In this document: positions 23,592-31,691 of the stretch, one piece after another
Position numbering within the stretch: position 1 is the stretch's first letter
How the letters are laid out: each line of letters begins with the position of its first letter
NCBI GenBank assembly: GCA_005110395.1
Contig: DUDU01000024.1
Location: 1-32,266, forward strand
DNA length: 32,266 bases
Source: Candidatus Melainabacteria bacterium
Lineage (GTDB): Bacteria; Cyanobacteriota; Vampirovibrionia; Caenarcaniphilales; Caenarcanaceae
Reading direction: 5' to 3'
The notes under the pieces: model-generated
The model's database searches: none
Told to the model about the DNA's origin: nothing
What the model saw: the letters and a program-made list of their open reading frames with translations, nothing else
Made by a program: the position numbers and the translations under genes

Positions 23592-25151
23592 ATGAAGCTG
23601 TTAGCCAAACAATTATCAATAAATAAAATATTTACACTTATATTATTCGTTTCATGCTTATTCTTAATATCCATTTTCCTCCCATTCAATAAAGCATTAG
23701 CTCGCAACTCTAATTCGGATACCAATACTCAAGCTGCAAATAATTCGATTAGCTTTTTGAATAAAAATGTAAATTACTACATACCAAGTAATAAAGATTC
23801 GGCTCAAATTGCTTTTAATGGTAGAAATTTGTTTACAGTTTCTTCAACCGATGATATGACTGCTCTAGATAGGGCTAATTACATTAATTCAAGCTTAAAA
23901 AAAATACTCAAAAACATTCAATTTAATGGATTAAAACCCAAAGTAAGATTGAGAAGAGGTTCAGGTTTCAATGTAATAACTGTAAATTATGAGCACCTAA
24001 TAACCATTACAGATAAAGATGTAAATAATTCCAGTTTTAATTCATCTCTTGAGCTGGGTGGCTTTTGGACTGATGAATTATCTAAGGCCTTTGAAAAAGC
24101 TGAGCGAGAAAATTCACATGGGTATTTCAAGAAATCCATATTTGTTTCTCTAGGTATTCTATTCGCGGCAATTCTGCTCAACCTTATTCTTGTAACTACA
24201 AGAGAGAGGATTTCCCGCCAAAGTCTTTTAATATCAATTATTGGTATTTGGACTATTACAATCTTATTTATTTTGGAATTATTTCCAGCAACGCGTGATT
24301 TCAAATTGGCTCTGGATAATGGAATTCTAAAACCACTCTTATTGTTTATTGTTTGTTTTTGGGCTTTTATATTATTAAATCGAGTATCAAAACTTATTAT
24401 AAATTGGCGCTTTCAGAACTATGCACTTGAGAATTGGTCTCCCCTTAATAGAAGCTACAACAAAGCCATTACACTCAGAAAAGTCTCTCAGACTACTATT
24501 ACTTGGATTGTTGCCGTTATTGTTCTTCTGACTTATTTAATTTTAATTGGTATTGATCCGACCTCTGTTTTGACTGGTGCTGGGTTATTCGGATTAGCTG
24601 TTGGTTTTATTGCTCAAGACTTTTTTAAAGGAGTCATTAATGGTTTATCAATATTATTAGAAGATCAATTTGGCGTTGGTGATGTAATCAGAATAGGAAT
24701 CCATGAGGGTACGGTTGAAGATTTTTCCTTACGTGCAACCAGGCTCAGAGATACAAAAGGAGCACTAATTGTTATTCCCAACAAAGATATTTCATTGGTG
24801 GAGAATTTGACTAATCAATTTTCTCAGATTGACTATAAAGTGAATGTTGCATACGATAGTGATATAGAGCAGGTAATGAAGATTATGCTGAATACTGTTT
24901 CAGAACTCAAAGAAGTAGAACCCAACAAAATTATTGATGAGCCCGAAATGTTGGGTTTAGAATCATTTGAAGATTCGGCAATTACTATGCGTATGTTAAT
25001 CAAAACTCTTCCACGCTATCAATGGTCTCTTAAGCGTGAATTGAATCTCAGAATCAAAAAAGCCTTTGAGCAAAATGGTATTAGAATTCCTTTCCCACAA
25101 AGAGAAGTCCGAACATACATTAATAACCCTGAAAAAGGTGAACTTGGATAA
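23592..25151 (+). CDS. MscS-family mechanosensitive channel
   Basis: The 519-residue protein has an N-terminal signal-like helix (about 13-37) and an extracytoplasmic region to about 170. Four membrane helices follow before the MscS core. The pore-lining helix and beta domain are textbook: SVLTGAGLFGLAVGFIAQDF, then KGVINGLSILLEDQFGVGDV, then EGTVEDFSLRATRLRD and VIPNKDIS. The C-terminal alpha/beta domain closes at about residue 505. Such channels release solutes upon hypo-osmotic shock. The extra N-terminal region makes it an extended MscS-like protein (YnaI or cyanobacterial type) rather than the small MscS itself. It appears to be transcribed alone. Confidence 0.92.
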   Translation: MKLLAKQLSINKIFTLILFVSCLFLISIFLPFNKALARNSNSDTNTQAANNSISFLNKNVNYYIPSNKDSAQIAFNGRNLFTVSSTDDMTALDRANYINSSLKKILKNIQFNGLKPKVRLRRGSGFNVITVNYEHLITITDKDVNNSSFNSSLELGGFWTDELSKAFEKAERENSHGYFKKSIFVSLGILFAAILLNLILVTTRERISRQSLLISIIGIWTITILFILELFPATRDFKLALDNGILKPLLLFIVCFWAFILLNRVSKLIINWRFQNYALENWSPLNRSYNKAITLRKVSQTTITWIVAVIVLLTYLILIGIDPTSVLTGAGLFGLAVGFIAQDFFKGVINGLSILLEDQFGVGDVIRIGIHEGTVEDFSLRATRLRDTKGALIVIPNKDISLVENLTNQFSQIDYKVNVAYDSDIEQVMKIMLNTVSELKEVEPNKIIDEPEMLGLESFEDSAITMRMLIKTLPRYQWSLKRELNLRIKKAFEQNGIRIPFPQREVRTYINNPEKGELG

Positions 25152-25371
25152 TACCTAAACTTTTTATCTACAACTTTTCATGTATGTCAATTAATAGATA
25201 TCCACTTTCAAAAAAGTAAGAAAGTTTCAATATTCAGAATTAAGAAATTAAATTCTTTAGATTACTGTTAGTTTCTACAGATAAAAACTTAGTGTGAAAT
25301 ATAATCAAAGTAATTAGATTTTTCTCAGGTTTATTTTGCAAACTTACACTTAATAATTCTATTTCATCAAT

Positions 25372-26160
25372 ATGCAGACCCGAAACTTACAACTCAAAAC
25401 GATTATTTCCATTTGTTTAATACTTTTACTTGGCCAAGTCAGTTTGCAAGCATTGGCTGGTATTTTCCGGATGACGGAACAGCAAGAAATCAGAGTTGGC
25501 GCTCAAGCGGCAGCCCAAGTTGAAAAAAAGAATCGCATATTATCAAATCCATATATTGAAAAGATTGGTCAGCAGTTAGTTGCGAAATCAGGTAGACCTA
25601 ATATTCAATATAGATTCCGGGTTGTTGATAGTAAGGAAATAAATGCTTTTGCGCTGCCTGGCGGATTTATTTATATAAACCGAGGGCTTATTCAAGCTGC
25701 TGATACTGAAAATGAATTGGTTGGCGTAATGGCTCATGAAATCGGACATGTAGTTGCCAAACACAGTGTGAATCAGATGGAAAGATCATCAAAAGCTCAA
25801 CTTGGACTTACTCTTGCGCAGCTAGCGTTAAGCCGTAGCCGAGGTGGTGCCACGATTTTTAATGGTGCACAGATGCTTACGCAAGGGGTTTTCCTGAAAT
25901 TTAGCCGCGATCAAGAAAGACAAGCTGATAGACTTGGTGCCGAAAATATGCATAGTGCAGGTTGGAATGCAAAAGGTTTGGTTACTTTCTTTGAGAAATT
26001 GGCTAAGAAGGGACAAGGGAATACTGCATTTTTTTCATCTCATCCATCCCCTTCAGAGAGGGTAAGAAATGTTTCTGATTTAACTCAAAGTTGGGGTGGA
26101 GATGGTGTTGTTAATACTAATGATTTTAATATGGTAAAAGCCAAATTAGCTGAAATGTAA
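25372..26160 (+). CDS. Exported M48-family metalloprotease
   Basis: The 262-residue protein has a signal peptide (about residues 1-29, ending QALAG) and an M48 zinc peptidase domain. The zinc motif HEIGH is at 122-126, and the third ligand Glu182 lies in FSRDQERQADRLG. The preceding INAFALPGGFIYINRGLI segment is typical of the Loi/BepA-like periplasmic group. BepA itself assists outer-membrane protein assembly and carries C-terminal TPRs; here the TPR part is missing and the protein stops soon after the HPSPSERV motif. A role in periplasmic quality control is likely from the family. ATG at 25372; no operon partner. Confidence 0.92.
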   Translation: MQTRNLQLKTIISICLILLLGQVSLQALAGIFRMTEQQEIRVGAQAAAQVEKKNRILSNPYIEKIGQQLVAKSGRPNIQYRFRVVDSKEINAFALPGGFIYINRGLIQAADTENELVGVMAHEIGHVVAKHSVNQMERSSKAQLGLTLAQLALSRSRGGATIFNGAQMLTQGVFLKFSRDQERQADRLGAENMHSAGWNAKGLVTFFEKLAKKGQGNTAFFSSHPSPSERVRNVSDLTQSWGGDGVVNTNDFNMVKAKLAEM

Positions 26161-26268
26161 TTTATAACGATTTCTTTTTTTTGGATTATTCATTAAGCCT
26201 GCGATACAGAATTTACGGAATATTAGCTATATTGTTTGAATGTAGTTTAGATTTCTTATTCAGTCATC

Positions 26269-28278
26269 TTGTCCATTCAGCCTCAAATTATTAAAATTGT
26301 TTTTTCAATCATTTGCTTTTTGAATTTATTACTCCCAGTGTCTTTGGCAATTCATGCTGATGAAGTAAAAAAGCTTAATACCCCTCTCAGCACTTCACCC
26401 AGTAATAGTTTTAAAATCAACAAAACACAATCGAAGTTTTTTCTAACCAGAGTAAAAGAAATTCAAGGAAATAATTCAAGTTTTCCGGTTATAGATCCTT
26501 CTTCCGGTGCACTGATAACCAAAGCCATATATTCTGCCAAACCCAATCATTCATTGAAATGCCCTAAAGAATTTTATTTTGATGTTCAAACAAAATACTG
26601 CGTCAATGATGAATTGGTGTTTGGACCTTTTCCAAATCAATTGAAGAAAAATTGCATAGCCGAAAAGCAAGCTTTATTTCCTAAAAATACATTCGAAAAA
26701 CATTCAAGAAAAAGCAATGCCAAATTTTGCTATCAGAATAAATGGTCCAGAGAATTTCTATTAAGTTTGCAAGATAGATATGATTTTCATAATGCTTCTC
26801 TAAATGAAGTCATTCAAGCAATTAAAAACAATCCTGAAGTATATAAAATTCCAAATGAACAAGACATAGAAGGCAGAGGTATTTATCCCGAAGACGTTTC
26901 AACTCTGGATGGGAGATCTGAGGAAATATATCCACCATATATACTTTCACCAAGACGCCAAACCGATTCACTTGTAAGGCAACTTTATTATCTTCTACCA
27001 GATTCCACAAAAGAAGAAATTGCATTTGTAATTGCTGATCGTTTAATTCAACACCCTGAAGCTTATATTCCTTATCTCAAAAGCCGAAAAAAAATAGTAA
27101 TTGTTGGTTCATTTATGGGTATTCATTCTCTCTCAAGCAGAGATGATGAGCAAATTGCAATTATTCTTCATAGACATGAACGTGAATTTTTTAAACTCAA
27201 AGCTTCAATTGCACTTGCCAAAGCTATGAATTTGCAAATTGTGGATGTGATTTATGGAATGGGAGATTCTGCCGATTCACTTGCAAGAGAGCTAAAAGAA
27301 TATACTCAAGCCAGATTTAATCAAATTTTGTTTTCGCATGGTATACAAACCAAATCTCTTACTTGGGGAGCTGATGAACTCATACCAATTGCTTTGGCAA
27401 AATATCTTCCAAGTCAAAAAGCTTATATCAAAATATCAAATCCTCAGGCACCTCAATTCTTTGAAAGCATGGCTCAAGCAAATCTCTTGGCCGAACAACG
27501 TCTCAAAGAACTCAATCTAGAGCAAGTAGCCGAGAGAAGAAAAGCTGATATTTTGGTTTATGTATTCACGCGTCGCCCAAATGGTTTGGTTGATGAATAT
27601 ATTGAGGATGATAAAGAGCAAGAGAGGATTGATAAGTCTTTTGCCGCCGAAATTAATAAATTGCAAGAAGCTGAAAAAAGGAAATTGGTTGTAATTGATG
27701 CCAGATTATTCAATGGCGCTTGGGATACAAAAGCAATTCCTAAAGATTGTAATTTTTTGGCTTTTGGCTCTTGGGGGACCTTTTCGAATAATATTGGTAC
27801 AACTTTAGCAACCGCAAAAATATTGAATAATGCTCAGACGATCGGTAAATCTCAGTTAAAAGCCTATAAGTGGCGTGAAAAGCTACTCTTAGAGTCTATA
27901 TATCACGATGTTTTTGTAAATGGTTACTCGGAAATGCATTATGCTGAAGCTCAAAATCTATTGAAGCCGCTTGGTATCGAATTTAAGCATTTCGAGGGAT
28001 ATGAAAGCCCAGAAGAAACCGCCACAGTATTTGCGCTCATAAACAAGAGGGCTAATGAAAAAATGCAGCACTATTTTCGAGGAACTCAATGCATGACAGG
28101 TAAATTGGTTAGAGCTACTCCCCAGTTCTGGAGAACTTTTGAAAGCGAAGTTCATTTGATTTCCGATTTAGCTTCAAACGTTCAGGATGATATTCCTTTA
28201 ATCACAGGGATTTATCGAAAAGACTTGCCTAGTGAATACTTTAGTCCCCTTCACAAAGCGATAACTGCTGAAAAATAA
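26269..28278 (+). CDS. Exported DUF4127-like protein
   Basis: The 669-residue protein has a signal peptide (to about residue 30, LLLPVSLAIHADE). A short N-terminal region with six cysteines follows (about 95-165: LKCPKEF, KYCVND, KNCIAE, KFCYQN). The large C-terminal part has features of DUF4127: a strand-rich KKIVIVGSFMGIHSL at about 275, ILVYVFTRRPNG at about 428, KLVVIDARLFNGAWD at about 475, and FLAFGSWGTFSNNIGTTLA at about 496, which parallels the G-W-N-T-x-x-N-x-x-G-T motif of that family. The function of DUF4127 is unknown. The start is a TTG, chosen because it gives the signal peptide and no ATG is suitable. The assignment rests on recalled motif resemblance. Confidence 0.65.
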   Translation: MSIQPQIIKIVFSIICFLNLLLPVSLAIHADEVKKLNTPLSTSPSNSFKINKTQSKFFLTRVKEIQGNNSSFPVIDPSSGALITKAIYSAKPNHSLKCPKEFYFDVQTKYCVNDELVFGPFPNQLKKNCIAEKQALFPKNTFEKHSRKSNAKFCYQNKWSREFLLSLQDRYDFHNASLNEVIQAIKNNPEVYKIPNEQDIEGRGIYPEDVSTLDGRSEEIYPPYILSPRRQTDSLVRQLYYLLPDSTKEEIAFVIADRLIQHPEAYIPYLKSRKKIVIVGSFMGIHSLSSRDDEQIAIILHRHEREFFKLKASIALAKAMNLQIVDVIYGMGDSADSLARELKEYTQARFNQILFSHGIQTKSLTWGADELIPIALAKYLPSQKAYIKISNPQAPQFFESMAQANLLAEQRLKELNLEQVAERRKADILVYVFTRRPNGLVDEYIEDDKEQERIDKSFAAEINKLQEAEKRKLVVIDARLFNGAWDTKAIPKDCNFLAFGSWGTFSNNIGTTLATAKILNNAQTIGKSQLKAYKWREKLLLESIYHDVFVNGYSEMHYAEAQNLLKPLGIEFKHFEGYESPEETATVFALINKRANEKMQHYFRGTQCMTGKLVRATPQFWRTFESEVHLISDLASNVQDDIPLITGIYRKDLPSEYFSPLHKAITAEK

Positions 28279-28324
28279 GCAAGAAGAAATGATATCTTTT
28301 AGTTTTGAAGAGTCAGTGAAAAGG

Positions 28325-28354
28325 TATAATTCTAGTAACAGTCACTACAAAGTG
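28325..28354 (+). promoter_or_regulatory. Minus-10 box and possible operator before relB-like gene
   Basis: A perfect TATAAT (28325-28330) is preceded by a poor minus-35. Just downstream lies CACT-ACAA-AGTG (28343-28354), a short inverted repeat where RHH antitoxins typically bind their own promoters. Autoregulation is therefore plausible. Confidence 0.4.
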
Positions 28355-28372
28355 TTGAAAAAGTATTGAATT

Positions 28373-28579
28373 ATGCAAAAAGATAAAGCGATTCAAGTAA
28401 GAGTTGACGCTGCTCTTAAAGAAGATGTAGAAAAGATTTTGTCTAGTTTAGGATTAAGTATGAGTCAGTCTATTTCCATTTTTCTCAAGCAAATTCAGTT
28501 CCATAGAGGGATTCCTTTTGATATAAAGATTCCAACACCTGAATCAAAGTCGTTGGTCAAAGGTGGAAAAAATAAATAA
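28373..28579 (+). CDS. RelB/DinJ-family antitoxin, no toxin partner
   Basis: The 68-residue protein has a ribbon-helix-helix N-terminus typical of RelB/DinJ: the strand AIQVRVDAALKEDVEKIL, then SSLGLSMSQSISIFLKQI, then the GIPFDIKIPTPES segment that in DinJ leads into toxin binding. The family normally precedes a YafQ or RelE toxin gene. Here the next gene is a Rieske ferredoxin, whose ATG overlaps the stop (TAATG). The C-terminus is short and lysine-rich (KGGKNK), so the toxin-binding tail may be lost. It may be a free-standing regulator of the pair or a remnant of a toxin-antitoxin unit. Confidence 0.82.
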   Translation: MQKDKAIQVRVDAALKEDVEKILSSLGLSMSQSISIFLKQIQFHRGIPFDIKIPTPESKSLVKGGKNK

Positions 28580-28896
28580 TGAGATTTATACCAGTTGCAT
28601 CATTAGACGAGCTTCAAGAAAATGAAGGTAAACCTCTAAAAATAAATAATCAAGTAATCGCTCTATTTAAGCTTACAAGCGGAGAAGTTCATGCCATCGA
28701 AAATTCATGTCCACATGTAGGAGCTCCCTTGGATAATGGAATACTCGAAGAAAAAGAATTAAGCTGCTTGTGGCATGGTTGGAAATTTGATTTAGAAACA
28801 GGATTGTCAACTAGCTGTCCTGGAGTCAGCATAAAAGTTTATCCAGTAAAGATTGAGCAAAATACAGTCTTTGTCGGATTAGATGAAGAAAGCTAA
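28579..28896 (+). CDS. Rieske [2Fe-2S] ferredoxin
   Basis: The 105-residue protein consists of a single Rieske domain. The cluster ligands are in NSCPHVGAPLDNG and LSCLWHGWKFDLETG: C-x-H and C-x-x-H. The length and lack of a membrane segment resemble NirD or small dioxygenase-type ferredoxins, which donate electrons in the cytoplasm. No nitrite reductase or dioxygenase is nearby, so the partner is unknown. The ATG overlaps the RelB-like gene's stop by one base, which implies translational coupling. The secD gene converges and stops 16 bases away. Confidence 0.92.
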   Translation: MRFIPVASLDELQENEGKPLKINNQVIALFKLTSGEVHAIENSCPHVGAPLDNGILEEKELSCLWHGWKFDLETGLSTSCPGVSIKVYPVKIEQNTVFVGLDEES

Positions 28897-28911
28897 CCCA
28901 ATATAAATAAG

Positions 28912-30669
28912 CTAATTGCTAATTACTTCTTTTTTCTTATTATCAACTCCATACCAAATTGGATTTTTGAGTGCTGGAATTAATAGAGTCAAATCAACTA
29001 ATTGTCTTGTAATAGTAATAGCGGAGAAGAAGCTGACAATGACACCAACGGCCAGAGTGATTGCAAATCCTCTTACTAAGCCTGTCCCGAATATACCGAG
29101 TATTACGCACACAATTAAAGTATTTAAATTACTATCAAAAATACTTGGAAATGCTCGGTGAAAACCTTCTTCAACAGCTTTATAAATAGCTTTGCCATTT
29201 CTTAATTCTTCTTTGATTCGCTCAAAAATCAAAATATTGGCATCAACGGCCATACCGATTGAGAGTATAAAACCAGCTATTCCAGCCAAGGTCAGAGTAA
29301 TGCCTCTGGTGAAAACTCCAAGTGAAATTAGGGTATAAGCCATCAAAGCTAAAGTTGCTAATAAGCCAGGCATACGATAAATCAAGACCATGAAAATTCC
29401 AACTAAACCTAAACCGATTAAGCCAGCTTGCAAACTTTTATTAATTGAATCTTGTCCAAGCGTAGCTCCAACCGTTCTTTCCGAGATCAAATTAACTGGA
29501 ACTGGCAAAGCACCAGCATTTAATTGAACGGACAAGTCTTTTGCTTCATCAATTGTAAAACTGCCTGTAATTTGACCATTTTGTGAAATTTGAGACTGAA
29601 CGACTGGATCGGAGACTAATTTATCGTCGAGGAAAATGCCAAGTGGGAGAGTATATTCGGCAAGTCTTCCTGTAACTTCAGAAAATTTCTTGGCGCCTTC
29701 GGGTTTAAGTTCAAAGGCAATAGTCCAATTTGTACCAGATTGATCGGGTGATATTTGTGCTCCTTTGAGATCGGCTCCAGTTACTCCACTGCTTACCCAT
29801 TCATATTGATCAATTTGGCTGCGCATTTGCAAAATTTCTTGCGGGCTTTTTCCTTGCAAATCCATCTTTCTTTCTTTAAATTCAAGCTTGGCAGTTTTTA
29901 GCAAACGTCTCTTAACTAGCTCAGGATTGACACCAGGAATTTCTACCATTATGCGATCAACTCCAACTTGCTGTACCGTGGCTTCAGTTGTCCCTGAGGC
30001 ATTGACTCGGTTTTCAATTACCTTGAGCAAACCATCCATAACTTGTTGATTGATTTCTGGAGTTTGCTCAGTAGGAGAAGCCTGAAAAATCAATTGCGCT
30101 CCACCTATTAAATCAAGACCAAGCTTTAAATTACTTTGCTTTAGACTAGTTGCTTTAGTACTGCCAAATTTGGCTTTGCTTCCTTCTAGAGAGAGGCTAG
30201 TTGGTTTAGTACTGCCAAAGTTGACTTTGCTGCCTTCTAGAGATTTGCAAGTCCAATATACTGACCAATCATAGTTGTCCGTCATTTCAACCCTTTTAAA
30301 ACCAGAGTTGCATAGTGATTGAATTGCTCCATCTTTTTGCATTCTGTGAGACCAAACATCGTTGAATAATGAGTAACTGATCACAAGATTGTCTTTCTGT
30401 TTTCCAGTGATTCTAAACTTAATATCAAGCCCTTTGTCAAGCATATTCTCACGCATTAAAGCTACTTGAATTTCTTGAGAAACCTTTTGTTCATCCTTAT
30501 TCTTTTGTTCTTCAACATTTTTTTTCTTCGTTTCTTCTTTTTTCTTTGCCTCTTCTTTTACGATTTGAGTTTTCCCCTTTTGCTCATTTTCATTAGAGCT
30601 TCCCCACCAAAGCCAATAACCACTGAGTAACAGAATAAAAACTATGGCAAGAGGCTTAAAAAGTTTCAT
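28912..30669 (-). CDS. secD: Protein translocase subunit SecD, extended N-terminus
   Basis: SecD helps SecYEG by pulling substrates using the proton gradient. Its core is complete: KLGLDLIGGAQLIFQ (about residue 180), the P1 and P4 regions, and the six-helix C-terminal part with GMAVDANILIFERIKEELR. Between the first membrane helix and LGLDLxGG lie about 150 residues. These include a highly charged Lys/Glu coiled coil (about 32-65), a small domain with two cysteines (SLCNSGF and YWTCKS), and two tandem copies of a 17-residue unit SLEGSKxxFGSTKxTSL. The length of 585 is near the E. coli size, but the N-terminal region is unlike it. secF is not adjacent in this window, and SecD is not a SecDF fusion. 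Confidence 0.92.
   Translation of the reverse strand: MKLFKPLAIVFILLLSGYWLWWGSSNENEQKGKTQIVKEEAKKKEETKKKNVEEQKNKDEQKVSQEIQVALMRENMLDKGLDIKFRITGKQKDNLVISYSLFNDVWSHRMQKDGAIQSLCNSGFKRVEMTDNYDWSVYWTCKSLEGSKVNFGSTKPTSLSLEGSKAKFGSTKATSLKQSNLKLGLDLIGGAQLIFQASPTEQTPEINQQVMDGLLKVIENRVNASGTTEATVQQVGVDRIMVEIPGVNPELVKRRLLKTAKLEFKERKMDLQGKSPQEILQMRSQIDQYEWVSSGVTGADLKGAQISPDQSGTNWTIAFELKPEGAKKFSEVTGRLAEYTLPLGIFLDDKLVSDPVVQSQISQNGQITGSFTIDEAKDLSVQLNAGALPVPVNLISERTVGATLGQDSINKSLQAGLIGLGLVGIFMVLIYRMPGLLATLALMAYTLISLGVFTRGITLTLAGIAGFILSIGMAVDANILIFERIKEELRNGKAIYKAVEEGFHRAFPSIFDSNLNTLIVCVILGIFGTGLVRGFAITLAVGVIVSFFSAITITRQLVDLTLLIPALKNPIWYGVDNKKKEVISN
30146..30247 (-). repeat. 51-base tandem duplication inside secD
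   Basis: Bases 30146-30196 and 30197-30247 are in-frame copies with a few substitutions, coding for SLEGSKxxFGSTKxTSL twice. Both begin CTAGTTG and contain TTTAGTACTGCCAAA on the plus strand. The in-frame length preserves SecD. Confidence 0.85.
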
Positions 30670-30819
30670 ATGGCAATTATGGTCGTTGGTCTTGATGAAA
30701 AGAAGGAAATAAGAATCTGTAGATGTTCTTAGAATTCTTAACGTAAATTTTAAACTTAAATCTTTAAACTCTGAAAGGCAATTAGCTCAATTCGATCTTT
30801 AAAATGAGATAAAAATTTG

Positions 30820-31488
30820 TTACTTGATTTGTGATTGACTTATATTGCTTTCTTGAAATTTCAGTTGATTCTCTAAAAAATCAGCTTGCTGTTGAGCTTG
30901 GTCTACTTCTCTGCGCAATTCTTGGGTTTTACTTTCAGAATCAGCTATATGCTTATCAAGTTTTTCCTTGGCTTTTAAGGCTTTTATTCGAGCTTTACCA
31001 GCTTCTATTCTTTGATTAGCTACATTTTTTTCAGGATCTTCAATATCTTTGGTGCGTTTTTCTTGAATCCAAGAACCCATCTTATCCCAGGTTTTTTTTG
31101 CAGGTGCAACCGCTGATGAATTATTACTTTGATATGGTGAGGATTGTACAGAAGAATTTTGATTAGCCAAATTCATTGAATTGTTCTGATAAGAAGATTT
31201 GCTGAGAGATTGACTGGGAGCTTGGCTGTATGGAGAAGATTGTGGACTTGCTGTATTGAAAGACTGAGAGCTATTTGACTGGATATTGTTGTTTGAATAT
31301 CCTTGTCCAGAACCTAAGCCAGAATAATCATAATCAGCAGATTCTAGACTGTTGGGTTCACCATATTTCCCGCCGCCAGAATTGTATGGATTATCGGCAA
31401 AAACTGGAAAGTTAGAGGCAGATAAATAGATGCAAAAGCTAAATACTGAGAAAAAGTAAAGTAAGTGAAAATAATTATGAAATTTCAT
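30820..31488 (-). CDS. Exported Ser/Gln/Asn-rich coiled-coil protein
   Basis: The 222-residue protein has a signal peptide (about residues 1-31, ending NFPVFADNP). A low-complexity middle rich in Ser, Gln, Asn and Tyr follows (about 35-130), and then a charged helical C-terminus with coiled-coil heptads (IEAGKARIKALKAKEKLDKHIADSE, then QAQQQADFLENQLKF). I recognise no family. The design of a flexible linker plus coiled coil suggests a structural or tethering role in the envelope. secD follows 150 bases downstream on the same strand. The ATG at 31488 has no clear ribosome binding site. Confidence 0.7.
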   Translation of the reverse strand: MKFHNYFHLLYFFSVFSFCIYLSASNFPVFADNPYNSGGGKYGEPNSLESADYDYSGLGSGQGYSNNNIQSNSSQSFNTASPQSSPYSQAPSQSLSKSSYQNNSMNLANQNSSVQSSPYQSNNSSAVAPAKKTWDKMGSWIQEKRTKDIEDPEKNVANQRIEAGKARIKALKAKEKLDKHIADSESKTQELRREVDQAQQQADFLENQLKFQESNISQSQIK

Positions 31489-31652
31489 GGTGTATCTATT
31501 TAGTTTTATTGGAATTATGGAAAGTGCTGCTATCGCTTATTAGCTTGAAGATTATTAGGCGTTTCAATTTGAAAAATTTAATCATGAAGAATTTATAGAC
31601 GAATTAAATTCATTCTTGTTCTAATTCATCTAATTGTTTTCATGATAACGGT

Positions 31653-31685
31653 TAGATTGTTTTGTATCAACAATTAAACAATCTA
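31653..31685. terminator. 10-base inverted repeat, likely terminator
   Basis: TAGATTGTTT (31653-31662) and AAACAATCTA (31676-31685) are perfect inverted repeats with a 13-base loop that itself contains TTGT/ACAA. It begins 6 bases beyond the stop of the right-edge gene. The stem is AT-rich; on the plus strand it is followed by TTTT. Confidence 0.45.
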
Positions 31686-31691
31686 TTTTCG

